From: a candidate division WOR-1 bacterium RIFOXYB2_FULL_45_9
Lineage (GTDB): Bacteria; Margulisbacteria; WOR-1; O2-12-FULL-45-9; XYB2-FULL-48-7
Length of the DNA: 64,000 nt
Assembly (NCBI GenBank): GCA_001771575.1
Contig: MEUD01000001.1
Coordinates: forward strand, 1,511,470 to 1,575,469
Direction of reading: 5' to 3'
In this document: positions 15,247-23,152 of the stretch, one piece after another
Layout: every line of letters starts with the position of its first letter
Position numbering within the stretch: the stretch's first letter is position 1
Program-made: the position numbers and the translations under genes
The notes under the pieces: generated by a model
What the model was told of the DNA's origin: nothing
The model's input: the letters and a program-made list of their open reading frames with translations, nothing else
Database searches by the model: none

Positions 15247-16237
15247 ACTCGCGATCAGGCATCTGGCGAGCCGGCCCAGGTTTTTTCCGGTCGTTTCGCT
15301 GGCGATCGTCGTTGCCGGAGCCATTGTTGTCAATTGTTTTTTGGCCGATCTGGAACGGCGTTTGATCAAAGACGAGATCGACCTCCGTTTTAGCCACGTC
15401 AAGGTCCAGCCCAAGGAGTATGACGCCGCTGCTTATTCTCTCTCTAAATTGATCGTTTCTCCGGAGGCGGTGATCCAGGAGCTTTCCGGCCAAAAAAGAA
15501 CGATTGGCGTCGCGCCGCGGGTCAAGTTTCGGGCCCTGCTGTCGACTGCCGGCGGCGATCTTCCGGTCGCGGTCAACGCGATCGATTCGGAGCGGGACGA
15601 TCTGGTATTTAAGCTTCAAGGGAAGGTTAAAACCGGACGCTATTTGGCGGGGAGCGAAGAAGCGGCCCTGCTGGGAAAAGAGCTGGCGACCGGACTTGGT
15701 CTGGCGGTCGGCGACCAGATCGATCTCTTAGCCCAGGGGAAAAACGGAGTTTATCATGAATTTTCTTTGTTGGTGAAGGGGGTCCTGGAAACGGGGGACA
15801 AGGAAATAGACGGGGCTTCCATATTTGTTCCACTTGCCGTGGCCCAGGCCGGGCTCAATCTTGGGGATGGGGTGACGGAAATCTCTCTTCGCTTAAAAAA
15901 TCCGGCCGATGCTCCGGCGGTAAAACTCGACCGCCTGGCGGTCAAATCATGGCAGGAAGAGATCAGCAAAACCGGATGGCTTGAGCAAGCCCGTTATTAC
16001 ATAACTTCGGGCTTTGCCGCCGCCCTGGGACTGATCGTTTTGATCGTCTCGGCCAATTATTTTCGGCTGGCCGGGATCAAGCGCCGGCAGGAATACGCTT
16101 ACCTTAAGCGGTTGGGCTTCAAAAGCTGGGAATTCCTGATACTTGCCGCCTGGGAGCTATTTTTCATTTTAGGTTCAGGCATTATTCTGGGGTTATTATT
16201 GGGGGGAGTACTTTTAAAATGTTTGCGCTGGCTGTAA
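15236..16237 (+). CDS. FtsX-like permease, short C-terminus
   Basis: A 333-aa permease with an N-terminal membrane helix (about 13-35), a large periplasmic domain of the MacB_PCD kind, then a hydrophobic block (ALGLIVLIVSANYF) and a final block that ends at LLGGVLLKCLRWL. MacB/LolC-type proteins normally have four helices. The last helix and preceding loop appear to be missing, so this partner is shortened or depends on the second permease. It overlaps neighbouring genes at both ends (11 and 19 nt), indicating tight coupling. Probable role: one half of the transmembrane core of a LolCE-like exporter. Confidence 0.8.
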   Translation: MLFRLAIRHLASRPRFFPVVSLAIVVAGAIVVNCFLADLERRLIKDEIDLRFSHVKVQPKEYDAAAYSLSKLIVSPEAVIQELSGQKRTIGVAPRVKFRALLSTAGGDLPVAVNAIDSERDDLVFKLQGKVKTGRYLAGSEEAALLGKELATGLGLAVGDQIDLLAQGKNGVYHEFSLLVKGVLETGDKEIDGASIFVPLAVAQAGLNLGDGVTEISLRLKNPADAPAVKLDRLAVKSWQEEISKTGWLEQARYYITSGFAAALGLIVLIVSANYFRLAGIKRRQEYAYLKRLGFKSWEFLILAAWELFFILGSGIILGLLLGGVLLKCLRWL

Positions 16238-17382
16238 AAAATATTCTCAATACTTTCCGGGGCTGGGTAGCCCTGCTTGGATTTTCGATCATGGTCGCGC
16301 TGGCGGTACTTTCCTGGTCGCTGGTCAGGGAAATCTCGACCGGAGCGCTGAACAACATCGCCTATTACCGGAGCGGACATTTGCGCGTCGTCGACCGGCG
16401 GTTTAGCGACCAGCTTCTCCCGCTGAACAGGGCTTTTCCCAAATATCTGGAAGTCGAGAAGATCGCCGCGCAATATCCGGGGATCAAGGCTCAAGCGGAG
16501 CGGATCGAGGTCCGATTGCTTCTTCAGCACCAGGGGCGGAGCGCCCAGGCGCGGGGGATCGCGATCGATGCCATCAGGGAGCATCCACCCTGGCGGACCC
16601 TGGCCGGGCGTCAGGTTGGGGTCAGCGATAAAGAGCTGGTCATCGGCGCCAGGCTGGCCAAAAAGCTGGCGGTCGGCCTTAATGACACCCTGACGATCGT
16701 TACGCCGAACTCCCTGGGGTCGCTGGCGGTCTTTGATCTCAAGGTCGTCGGGATCTTTTCTTCCGGTTCGACCACTATTGACGAAAGTTATTTCTTTTTT
16801 CCTCTGGCGGCGGCGCAAAGCGCTTTTGACCTGAACGGCAAGGTTAGCGAAGTGGTCATTTACCTGCGGGACGCCAGGCTGGCGGGCGAGGCGGCCGAAT
16901 TTATTAACGCGGAGCTGGGGAGGGTCGCGCCGGGCCAATTCAAGGTCATTCCCTGGGAGAGGGATGAGGCGGTAGTATGGCTGGAAAAAGGGGAATTGAT
17001 CGGCTGGCTGGTCGGCGGACTTTGCTTTTTCCTTGGCTGTACCATTATTTATAATTTTTTCTCCGCCGGAGTGGCGGGGCGCGATCCGGAGATCGCCGCG
17101 CTGAAAAGGCTTGGCGTAAAAAAGGGAGAAATGATCAGATTGCTGATCATTGAGGCGACGATCCTTGGCCTGTTGGCCGGAGCGATCGGCGGCCTAGTCG
17201 CTTACGTCGCGGCCCAGTTCTTGTCAGGACAGCAGATCTCGATCGGCTGGATGAACCTGCAGTATGTTCAAACCGAGATCGAGATCGGCCCGCGGCTTCC
17301 CGATCTATTGAAGGGGATAGTGGGGAGCGTCTTATTTTCCTGGCTGGGAATTATTCTGCCGGCCTGGCGGGGGGTCAAATGA
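16219..17382 (+). CDS. FtsX-like permease (LolC/E or MacB type)
   Basis: A 387-aa permease with complete topology: N-terminal helix (GWVALLGFSIMVALAVLSWSL), a periplasmic domain of about 230 residues, and three C-terminal helices including WLVGGLCFFLGCTIIYNFF and the conserved cytoplasmic AALKRLGVKKGEMIRL coupling stretch. It should pair with the ATPase and the shorter permease upstream to move lipoproteins or another amphiphile out of the inner membrane toward the LolA-like protein. It overlaps the next gene by 4 nt. Confidence 0.87.
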   Translation: MFALAVKNILNTFRGWVALLGFSIMVALAVLSWSLVREISTGALNNIAYYRSGHLRVVDRRFSDQLLPLNRAFPKYLEVEKIAAQYPGIKAQAERIEVRLLLQHQGRSAQARGIAIDAIREHPPWRTLAGRQVGVSDKELVIGARLAKKLAVGLNDTLTIVTPNSLGSLAVFDLKVVGIFSSGSTTIDESYFFFPLAAAQSAFDLNGKVSEVVIYLRDARLAGEAAEFINAELGRVAPGQFKVIPWERDEAVVWLEKGELIGWLVGGLCFFLGCTIIYNFFSAGVAGRDPEIAALKRLGVKKGEMIRLLIIEATILGLLAGAIGGLVAYVAAQFLSGQQISIGWMNLQYVQTEIEIGPRLPDLLKGIVGSVLFSWLGIILPAWRGVK

Positions 17383-18119
17383 AAAGGCTAGCCGCTATTG
17401 CTCTGTTAGTCCCGACGATTGCCCTGGCGGCTGTTATGTCGCCGGTAGAGAAGCTCCTGGGCTCCCTGGAGGCCAATTATGCCAGCCGGACCGCCGCCTT
17501 CTCAATGCGGCTGTTATATCATAATGGTGATGAGCAGAGGACCGCGGAGCTGGAGTTTTTCTCTTCCGGCGCCGACCGGTCGCTGATCACGGTCAAAAAC
17601 CAGGGGGGGCGCTTTCTTAGGCTAGCCGACAAACTGCTGATCTATTCGCCTGCCGCCAATCGCCCGGTCAAGCTTTCCGGTCGGGTCTTTGAGCGGTCAT
17701 TTATGGGTTCCGCTTTTAGCTTTGCCGACCTGATGCTGACGCCGTCATTTTCGGGGAGCTATACAGGACAGGCGGTGACCAGCGAAACGATCGGGATTGT
17801 TGTTCCCCAGGGGACGGGGGAGGCGGTTGAAAAGCGCGATTGTATAGTTGTCCAGATCGCTTCGCGGATGGGGCCCCTGGCATACCGGAGGGAGATCTGG
17901 ATCGACCGGGAGATCAATATGGTGGTCAGGGAAAAGACCTACTCCCTTTCCGGACGGCATCTTAAGACGATCGAGTACGGGGATTTTCGCAAAGCTAAAA
18001 AACGTCTTTATCCCGCTTATCTCCGGGCCGAAGATCACGGACGTAGCGCTGTCAGCCTGCTTTTTGTCGATGTTGTCGAATTTGACAAGACCCTGCCGGC
18101 CGGGATTTTTAACCCATAA
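17379..18119 (+). CDS. LolA-like outer membrane lipoprotein-sorting protein
   Basis: A 246-aa periplasmic protein with a signal peptide (MKRLAAIALLVPTIALA). The remainder matches the LolA/LolB-like half-barrel family annotated as outer membrane lipoprotein-sorting protein: LGSLEANYASRTAAFSM start, a KLLIYSPAANRPVKLSG strand region, the FMGSAFSFADLM motif and a C-terminal RREIWIDREINMVVREK strand pair. In this operon it is the likely acceptor for substrates extracted by the ABC complex encoded just upstream. Together they imply an outer membrane. Confidence 0.83.
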   Translation: MKRLAAIALLVPTIALAAVMSPVEKLLGSLEANYASRTAAFSMRLLYHNGDEQRTAELEFFSSGADRSLITVKNQGGRFLRLADKLLIYSPAANRPVKLSGRVFERSFMGSAFSFADLMLTPSFSGSYTGQAVTSETIGIVVPQGTGEAVEKRDCIVVQIASRMGPLAYRREIWIDREINMVVREKTYSLSGRHLKTIEYGDFRKAKKRLYPAYLRAEDHGRSAVSLLFVDVVEFDKTLPAGIFNP

Positions 18120-18141
18120 AACCTGAAAGGAGCGATTTGCC

Positions 18142-18423
18142 ATGTTATCAATGACCGTTGTTCCGGGGAAAGATAAAGGGAAAGTTAAATTGTACACTTT
18201 AAGCACCTGCGTCTGGTGCAAAAAAGTAAAAAAGCTGTTAAATGAGCTGAAGGTCGCCTATGACTATGTCGATGTCGATCTTTTGGAAGAAGAGGCAAAG
18301 GCAGAAGCTAAGGAGGAGGTTGCTAAATTTAACCCGGCCTGTTCTTTTCCGACCCTGGTTTTAAATGACAAAAAATGCATAGTCGGGTTTGACGAAGGGA
18401 AGATCAACCAGGAGCTTGGCTAA
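18142..18423 (+). CDS. Glutaredoxin-family protein
   Basis: A 93-aa thioredoxin-fold protein with active site CVWC ([16 protein letters not shown]) and a cis-Pro segment [19 protein letters not shown] lies upstream of ATG 18142. The stop overlaps the following ferredoxin-dependent reductase gene by 1 nt. This pairing suggests that the protein is reduced by ferredoxin through that reductase rather than by glutathione. Confidence 0.9.
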   Translation: MLSMTVVPGKDKGKVKLYTLSTCVWCKKVKKLLNELKVAYDYVDVDLLEEEAKAEAKEEVAKFNPACSFPTLVLNDKKCIVGFDEGKINQELG

Positions 18424-18917
18424 TGGCCGACCAGGGGAAGATCGAAGAGCTTTTTAATAAATTAAGCTCCGAGGCGGAAGCCGGCGGGTATCATCTTAAT
18501 CCCGACAAGGATTTTACCAAGGAGCTGGTCAATGGCCTGCTGGTCAACGAAGAGCGCTACGGCTACCCGGCCTGTCCCTGCCGCCTGGCGAGCGGAAATA
18601 AAGCGGCTGACCTCGACATTATTTGTCCGTGCGACTATCGCGACCCCGACCTGACCGATTACGGCGCCTGCTATTGCGCTTTATACGTTTCCGACGAGGT
18701 CCTGGCCGGCAGGAAGAAGTTAGCCTCGATCCCGGAACGCCGGCTAGCTATCGAACCGCAAGCTGGATTGAAAGAAAAATCGGCGATCCTCCCGGAAAAG
18801 CTGGCTTTCCCGGTCTGGCGCTGTAAGGTTTGCGGTTATCTCTGCGCTCGCGAACAGCCGCCTGAAGTCTGCCCGATCTGCAAAGCGAAAAAAGAGCGGT
18901 TTGAGAAGTTCTTCTAA
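18423..18917 (+). CDS. Ferredoxin-thioredoxin reductase-like catalytic protein fused to rubredoxin
   Basis: A 164-aa protein. The first roughly 100 residues are the FTR catalytic fold with three Cys pairs: CPC (51-53), CPC (68-70) and CYC (83-85). Four of these Cys bind a 4Fe-4S cluster and two form the redox disulfide. The usual last motif is CHC; here the mechanistic His is replaced by Tyr, and spacings are 14 and 12 residues instead of 16 and 8. The C-terminal 35 residues carry CKVC and CPIC, a rubredoxin-type iron site. With the preceding glutaredoxin it probably forms a ferredoxin:glutaredoxin reductase system. Confidence 0.85.
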   Translation: MADQGKIEELFNKLSSEAEAGGYHLNPDKDFTKELVNGLLVNEERYGYPACPCRLASGNKAADLDIICPCDYRDPDLTDYGACYCALYVSDEVLAGRKKLASIPERRLAIEPQAGLKEKSAILPEKLAFPVWRCKVCGYLCAREQPPEVCPICKAKKERFEKFF

Positions 18918-19867
18918 AGCTCCTCGGAAACTATGACCTGCAGTTCTTTGATCAGGGTGTTCCAATAGCGGGGAGTGCCGGTTTCGGGGAAGTTGCGGCC
19001 AAAGTCGTTCTCTTTTGATTGGGCCGCCAGCCAGGCGGCGTAATGGACGATCCTCATTCCCCGAAGGGCTGGGACCAGGCCCCAGCTTTCTTCGTCAAAG
19101 TCACGGAAAGTCTTATACCCTTTGACCAGCCAGGCGGCTTCCTTGGGAGAGTATTCCGGCTTATCGGGCAGAAGGAGCCAGAGGTCCTGGACCGCCGGAC
19201 CAAGGGCGCAATCGTCAAAATCGATGATATAGATCCCTTCTCCGGGGCGGGAGATGAAATTCCCCTTATGGCAGTCACCATGGAGCAAGATCTTTTCTTC
19301 CCGGTCAAACAGCGGGTCGCTTTTACCGATCAGTTGTTCGACCGCGCTGGTTAAAGCTGGGACAAAATCAGGGAGAACAAAGCCTGTCTCCACTATGGTT
19401 TTGAGATGGTTTTTGGTCACCACTTCGGGCCGCCAGGTGAGCCGTTTTGCCTCTTTTAGCTTCTCGCCAACCTGGTGGATCTTGGCGATCAGCCGGCCGA
19501 TCGTTTGCCATCCTTCCTGGTCGAACTCGTCCATTGGCCGACCCCATTTTTTGGGAAAAATGGAGAAGTGGTACGGCCCATCATTGAATAAAGTTTCCTT
19601 ATTAAAGATAAGGGGGGTGATGATCGAGAGGTCATTTTCCTTTAGTTTGGCCAAAAAATCGTGTTCGGCCAGGATTGTTTCCCGGCTCCAGCGTCCTGGA
19701 CGGTAGAATTTAACGATCAGTCTGGCATTATCTTCTTGTTCAAGCTCATAAACCCGGTTGATGTAACTGTTTCGCCTGATACAGACATTGGTGAGGCTCT
19801 CTCCCAGAATGGCTTCAACGCTCTTAAAGATCCGCTCCGGGGTCAGTTCATGCCAGATACTTTCCAT
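18914..19867 (-). CDS. srkA: SrkA-like stress-response protein kinase
   Basis: A 317-aa kinase of the aminoglycoside phosphotransferase fold. The catalytic loop [11 protein letters not shown] and metal-binding [20 protein letters not shown] match SrkA/YihE, a Ser/Thr kinase that protects cells from stress-induced death. Length agrees with the E. coli protein (about 330). No SD is present. TGG-TAAGAT ends 6 nt before the ATG, so leaderless translation is likely. It overlaps the convergent FTR gene by 4 nt. Confidence 0.85.
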   Translation of the reverse strand: MESIWHELTPERIFKSVEAILGESLTNVCIRRNSYINRVYELEQEDNARLIVKFYRPGRWSRETILAEHDFLAKLKENDLSIITPLIFNKETLFNDGPYHFSIFPKKWGRPMDEFDQEGWQTIGRLIAKIHQVGEKLKEAKRLTWRPEVVTKNHLKTIVETGFVLPDFVPALTSAVEQLIGKSDPLFDREEKILLHGDCHKGNFISRPGEGIYIIDFDDCALGPAVQDLWLLLPDKPEYSPKEAAWLVKGYKTFRDFDEESWGLVPALRGMRIVHYAAWLAAQSKENDFGRNFPETGTPRYWNTLIKELQVIVSEEL

Positions 19868-19914
19868 ACATCTATCTTACCAGATATATGAGGGAGTTGG
19901 AATGCAAGGAAATT

Positions 19915-19923
19915 TGGTATAAA
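19915..19923 (+). promoter_or_regulatory. Extended -10 promoter of the alpha/beta hydrolase gene
   Basis: TGG followed by TATAAA. This gives a leader of about 28-30 nt with a GGGAGAGAGAGG SD region before ATG 19959. The divergent srkA -10 box (ATCTTA on the plus strand, 19874-19879) lies 40 nt away. Confidence 0.4.
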
Positions 19924-19958
19924 TACGATAAATATATGTAGGGAGAGAGAGGTTTCTA

Positions 19959-20933
19959 ATGAAAGAAATTGTCGAGACCATCGCGATAGATTATGCCCCG
20001 CTATGGCTGTCAAATATGCATTTTGTTTTGCCGCGGCCATCGAATGTTCGCCGGTATCATCTTAAAGGGCAAAACGATAAAACTATTTACCTTGATCTTC
20101 ACCCACCCGCCAAATTAAAAGATAAGCATAAAACGATCATCATCCTCCCTGGCTGCGGCGGCAACTCGATCGACATGGTCAATATTGCCAGGCGTTTCAG
20201 CCGGGACGGGTATCTGGCCTGGACGGTCGATTACGCGGTGGGGGACATTTACGGCGATGATTTTGACGATTACACCATCTCTGAACTGATCATTGAGATC
20301 AAGCTTATAATTGATTTTGTTTACGAGCACGAGCTGGTCGACAAGGAGCATCTATATATCGCCGGGCATAGTTTTGGCGGTTTTTCCTCGGTCTTATATC
20401 TGGCCAGGAGCCGCGATCAGCGGATCAGTGCGGTGATCGGCATCTGTCCGGTCTTTGACGTCGTGGAGATTGGGTTTAATCACTTTTATAAGCTGGCCGA
20501 TAACTTTTCCGGCTGGGGGCGCCTGCTAAAGCTAATTGTTAAAAGGGCAAAGAACAAGCTGAAAAAGCTGGTCTTTTTTATTTGGGGAGCGACCGGCAAG
20601 CTGTTTGTCATCAAAAAGAATGGCCGGTGGATGAGGTTGACCAGGAAGTTTATGAACGATATTGTCGAAGTGAACAATCACGACGCGGTCCTGCGGGACA
20701 TTGCCCGCATTGAACAGCCCTGCCTTTTTCTTTACGGAGAGAACGATCCCTGGATCAGCGTTTCGAATGTCAAAGAGGTTTATAAAGATCATTCCGCCGG
20801 GCGGAAAGCGATCGGGGTGCTGGAAAAGGAAGGGCATTTGCCGATCGATGAGCTAGGCGCGGAAGAGATCTGCGAGCGGACCATTTCCTGGCTGGAGCAT
20901 AATTATCATTTAACTCCGCAAGTTACCTCTTAA
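19959..20933 (+). CDS. Alpha/beta hydrolase family protein
   Basis: A 324-aa cytoplasmic hydrolase with no signal peptide. An oxyanion-hole region (IIILPGCGG) is followed by the nucleophile elbow GHSFGG, with Ser as nucleophile. The charge-relay Asp is probably in LYGENDPWIS and the His in KEGHLPIDE. A central lid-like insertion of about 80 residues is rich in Lys and aromatic residues. Fold and triad are clear, but esterase, peptidase or thioesterase activity cannot be distinguished. Monocistronic, with a good SD. Confidence 0.85.
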   Translation: MKEIVETIAIDYAPLWLSNMHFVLPRPSNVRRYHLKGQNDKTIYLDLHPPAKLKDKHKTIIILPGCGGNSIDMVNIARRFSRDGYLAWTVDYAVGDIYGDDFDDYTISELIIEIKLIIDFVYEHELVDKEHLYIAGHSFGGFSSVLYLARSRDQRISAVIGICPVFDVVEIGFNHFYKLADNFSGWGRLLKLIVKRAKNKLKKLVFFIWGATGKLFVIKKNGRWMRLTRKFMNDIVEVNNHDAVLRDIARIEQPCLFLYGENDPWISVSNVKEVYKDHSAGRKAIGVLEKEGHLPIDELGAEEICERTISWLEHNYHLTPQVTS

Positions 20934-20948
20934 GTTCTGATGTTCTTT

Positions 20949-21821
20949 TCATGGAGAAGGTTCGTAATCTTCAGGCAGTCCAAGCTTGGTCTTTAGTTTT
21001 TGGTTGTATTCATGCGCCATCTTTGCCGCTTCTCCCGGGGAAACCAGATGATGGGACGGCGGGGTGTCGGTCGCCATAAAACCAAGGCCAAAAACACTGC
21101 CGACTATTCCCAGGGTCAACAGGCCGATCTGGGTGTCGCCGGTGGTGAAGGCCCCGCCCAGCAGGCCCAGCACACCGATCAAACCGACAGCCGCGCCAAT
21201 GCCGTACTTGGTCGAATAAAAATCAGCTTCCTCCTGGTATTTTTTCAGCGCGTTGGTGTCGTTGACCAGAGTAGCGAACTGAACGTCCGATAACTGCTGA
21301 ACTCCCCCCTGGATGATCTTCCAATCAGTTACTTCAGAAGCGGTAGACGACAGATTTGTCCAGCTGGACCCGAGGATCGAGTAGTAGCCGGGGAAGTAAG
21401 TGCTGCCGGTATAGGCCGAGCCGACGGTGTGCACGCTCTTGCTTAAAAGGATATCAAGCTTTTTATTTTTATATTCTTCCTGCTCCTTGTATTTGCTTTC
21501 CAGTAATTTTTCTTTAATTTGTCCGGTATCCTTGATAAGGAGGGTGGTTGTTCCGTTGGGGGCGACATTCACAAGCTCGCTGAAAATGACCAGTCCATCC
21601 TTGACCGCCTTGACGTAATGGCTTCCCATCTCAACGCCGTATAATTCAGCCATGTCCTGTCCCTGCGATTTTTCATCCAGAAATATTTCGATCCCCTTAA
21701 CTTCCGAAAAGATCTTTATTGTTCCGGTGTTGTCAGCGGCAAAAGCGGGTTGAGGTTGAAAAAAGAGACCGGCGAGGAAAAAACTAAGGACAAAAATGGA
21801 TAGGAGGCGTTTTTTACGCAT
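20949..21821 (-). CDS. Secreted PEGA-like domain protein with two membrane helices
   Basis: A 290-aa protein with a signal peptide (ending FQPQPAFA). Residues 33-97 resemble a PEGA repeat: a beta-sandwich-like run GTIKIFSEVKGIEIFLDEK and GSHYVKAVKDGLVIFSE. PEGA domains are found in bacterial surface proteins and some kinases. A Lys/Glu-rich segment follows (about 105-125), then a Ser/Thr/Tyr-rich region, and two hydrophobic helices (about 205-228 and 232-252). AAGGAGTGA lies before the ATG. Function unknown. Surface or periplasmic location is inferred. Confidence 0.7.
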   Translation of the reverse strand: MRKKRLLSIFVLSFFLAGLFFQPQPAFAADNTGTIKIFSEVKGIEIFLDEKSQGQDMAELYGVEMGSHYVKAVKDGLVIFSELVNVAPNGTTTLLIKDTGQIKEKLLESKYKEQEEYKNKKLDILLSKSVHTVGSAYTGSTYFPGYYSILGSSWTNLSSTASEVTDWKIIQGGVQQLSDVQFATLVNDTNALKKYQEEADFYSTKYGIGAAVGLIGVLGLLGGAFTTGDTQIGLLTLGIVGSVFGLGFMATDTPPSHHLVSPGEAAKMAHEYNQKLKTKLGLPEDYEPSP

Positions 21822-21914
21822 AATCAGGTCACTCCTTATTTCTTAGAAACCTATCAATGCCGGACAGACTTATACTCCAACCATTCTTTAGGGAGCAAGT
21901 GTTGGGCGGTTTAA

Positions 21915-22022
21915 TTAACCCTTGAGAGCCCGCTTCTCTCTCTTGATCGCCCGTTTTTCTTTAAGGGATAATTTTGCAACCTTTTTTACGTTCTTGTTTG
22001 CGCCCTGTTCTTTGTTAGCCAT
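21915..22022 (-). CDS. Small basic protein, 35 aa
   Basis: A short frame with a strong SD (AAGGAGTGAAG) before ATG 22022. The product begins MANKEQGANKNVKKVAKLSL and is dominated by Lys and Arg, with no hydrophobic segment. It is helical in character and may bind nucleic acid or the ribosome. It lies alone between the PEGA-like gene and the CPBP protease gene. Codon use and the SD make it credible. No family recognised. Confidence 0.6.
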   Translation of the reverse strand: MANKEQGANKNVKKVAKLSLKEKRAIKREKRALKG

Positions 22023-22108
22023 GATATTTCTTCACTCCTTGTTTTGTCGAATCCGGTTTATTATACCCAACTAAATTGCGGCGGGCAAGGCGTTAATTTT
22101 TTTTGCGG

Positions 22109-22915
22109 TTATTTGAAATGACGGGCAAGGAAAACGGCCAGAACGGCGCCGGTTGCCGCGATCAGGGCGAGGGCGAACGGCCAGTGTATGGACAATAGTC
22201 CCGGAGAGCCCTGGACCAGCCCGGTGCTCCCCGAGGCGCTGATCAGGACCATGGCCGCGGTTTTGTCATAAATGGCGTGCATCAGGACGCAGGGGAGAAT
22301 GTTACCGCTTAAAAAGAAAAGATAGGTGTAGGGAAAAGCGCCGATCGCCACGGCAATGACGGCGATAGTTGTCAGCAGGATCGGATCGCCGAGCCCAGCA
22401 TTAAGGTAAATGAGATAATACGATGGGATATGCCAGAGACCCCAGACCAGGCCGGTGATGATTGTTGCCTGGAGCTTTCCTCGCTGGTCGGTAAGGGCGG
22501 GGAGGAGGTAGCCGCGCCAGCCGTATTCCTCTCCCAGGATGGCGGGGGTCATGGCGAGCGACATTGCCGCGAGGGAGATGGCAAATTCCCAACTGAACAG
22601 GGTGGAGAAGGCGTTAGGGTTGAATTTTCCCAGGCCGGTTATGACCGCGACCACGGCGACAAGCCCCAGCCAGAAGATCGGATAGAAGACGGCAAAAACC
22701 CACGACCAGAGCCCGGTGGGGCGGGTGAAGAGTTCCGCTTGTTTTTTAATGGGGTTTTTTCCAAAGAGAAAGAAGATCAGGGCGATCAGCGCCGGGACGT
22801 ACATGTAATAGCCGAGATAATTTTCGGGCAATAAGCCGGAGAAGAGGACATATTGCGTGACCCAGCTGACGAGCAGGACGGTGACGATAAAAAACCAGAC
22901 GCGATTCTTGTTCAT
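22109..22915 (-). CDS. CPBP-family intramembrane metalloprotease
   Basis: A 268-aa membrane protein with about eight helices and the three motifs of the CAAX protease/Rce1-like (Abi) family: LGEEYGWRGYLL (EExxxR), LVWGLWHIPSY (the conserved His) and VLMHAIYDK (second His). Members cleave or process membrane peptides, and some confer bacteriocin immunity. The start lacks an SD. A TTGACA-N18-TAAAAT promoter ends 7 nt before it. The left repeat of the restriction island begins 48 nt upstream of this start. Confidence 0.88.
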   Translation of the reverse strand: MNKNRVWFFIVTVLLVSWVTQYVLFSGLLPENYLGYYMYVPALIALIFFLFGKNPIKKQAELFTRPTGLWSWVFAVFYPIFWLGLVAVVAVITGLGKFNPNAFSTLFSWEFAISLAAMSLAMTPAILGEEYGWRGYLLPALTDQRGKLQATIITGLVWGLWHIPSYYLIYLNAGLGDPILLTTIAVIAVAIGAFPYTYLFFLSGNILPCVLMHAIYDKTAAMVLISASGSTGLVQGSPGLLSIHWPFALALIAATGAVLAVFLARHFK

Positions 22916-22922
22916 CTAGTCG

Positions 22923-22952
22923 ATTTTAACCGCAGAAGAGTGGGAGTGTCAA
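22923..22952 (-). promoter_or_regulatory. Promoter of the CPBP protease gene (leaderless architecture)
   Basis: On the minus strand TTGACA (22952-22947), an 18-nt spacer and TAAAAT (22928-22923). ATG follows after 7 nt. Confidence 0.6.
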
Positions 22953-22962
22953 TGGAAAAAAT

Positions 22963-22999
22963 TGCCTCGACCCCTTTTTCATCAAACCATTCAGGGCCG
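22963..22999 (+). repeat. Left copy of a 37-bp perfect inverted repeat
   Basis: It begins TGCCTCGACCCC and ends CATTCAGGGCCG. The exact reverse complement occurs at 29323-29359. The two copies bracket the AT-rich restriction-modification island and lie in inverted, not direct, orientation. Confidence 0.9.
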
Positions 23000-23074
23000 G
23001 GCGATCACTTTGATTATACCTAACACCATTCATGGTTGCAAGAAGAAGGACTTGCACAGAATGTAAACTTATCG

Positions 23075-23120
23075 AAGAAGCGATTTTTTCTCCCCCACAC
23101 CCCCGAAAAAATCGCTTCTT
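23075..23120. other. 16-bp perfect hairpin downstream of the ATPase gene
   Basis: AAGAAGCGATTTTTTC (23075-23090), a 14-nt C-rich loop and the exact complement (23105-23120). It lies 32 nt beyond the stop of the leftward ATPase gene. It may act as a terminator, though the T tract is inside the stem rather than after it, or as a structural boundary of the island. Confidence 0.5.
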
Positions 23121-23152
23121 AATATATTTTTCAAACAAGAATGGCTATTTTA

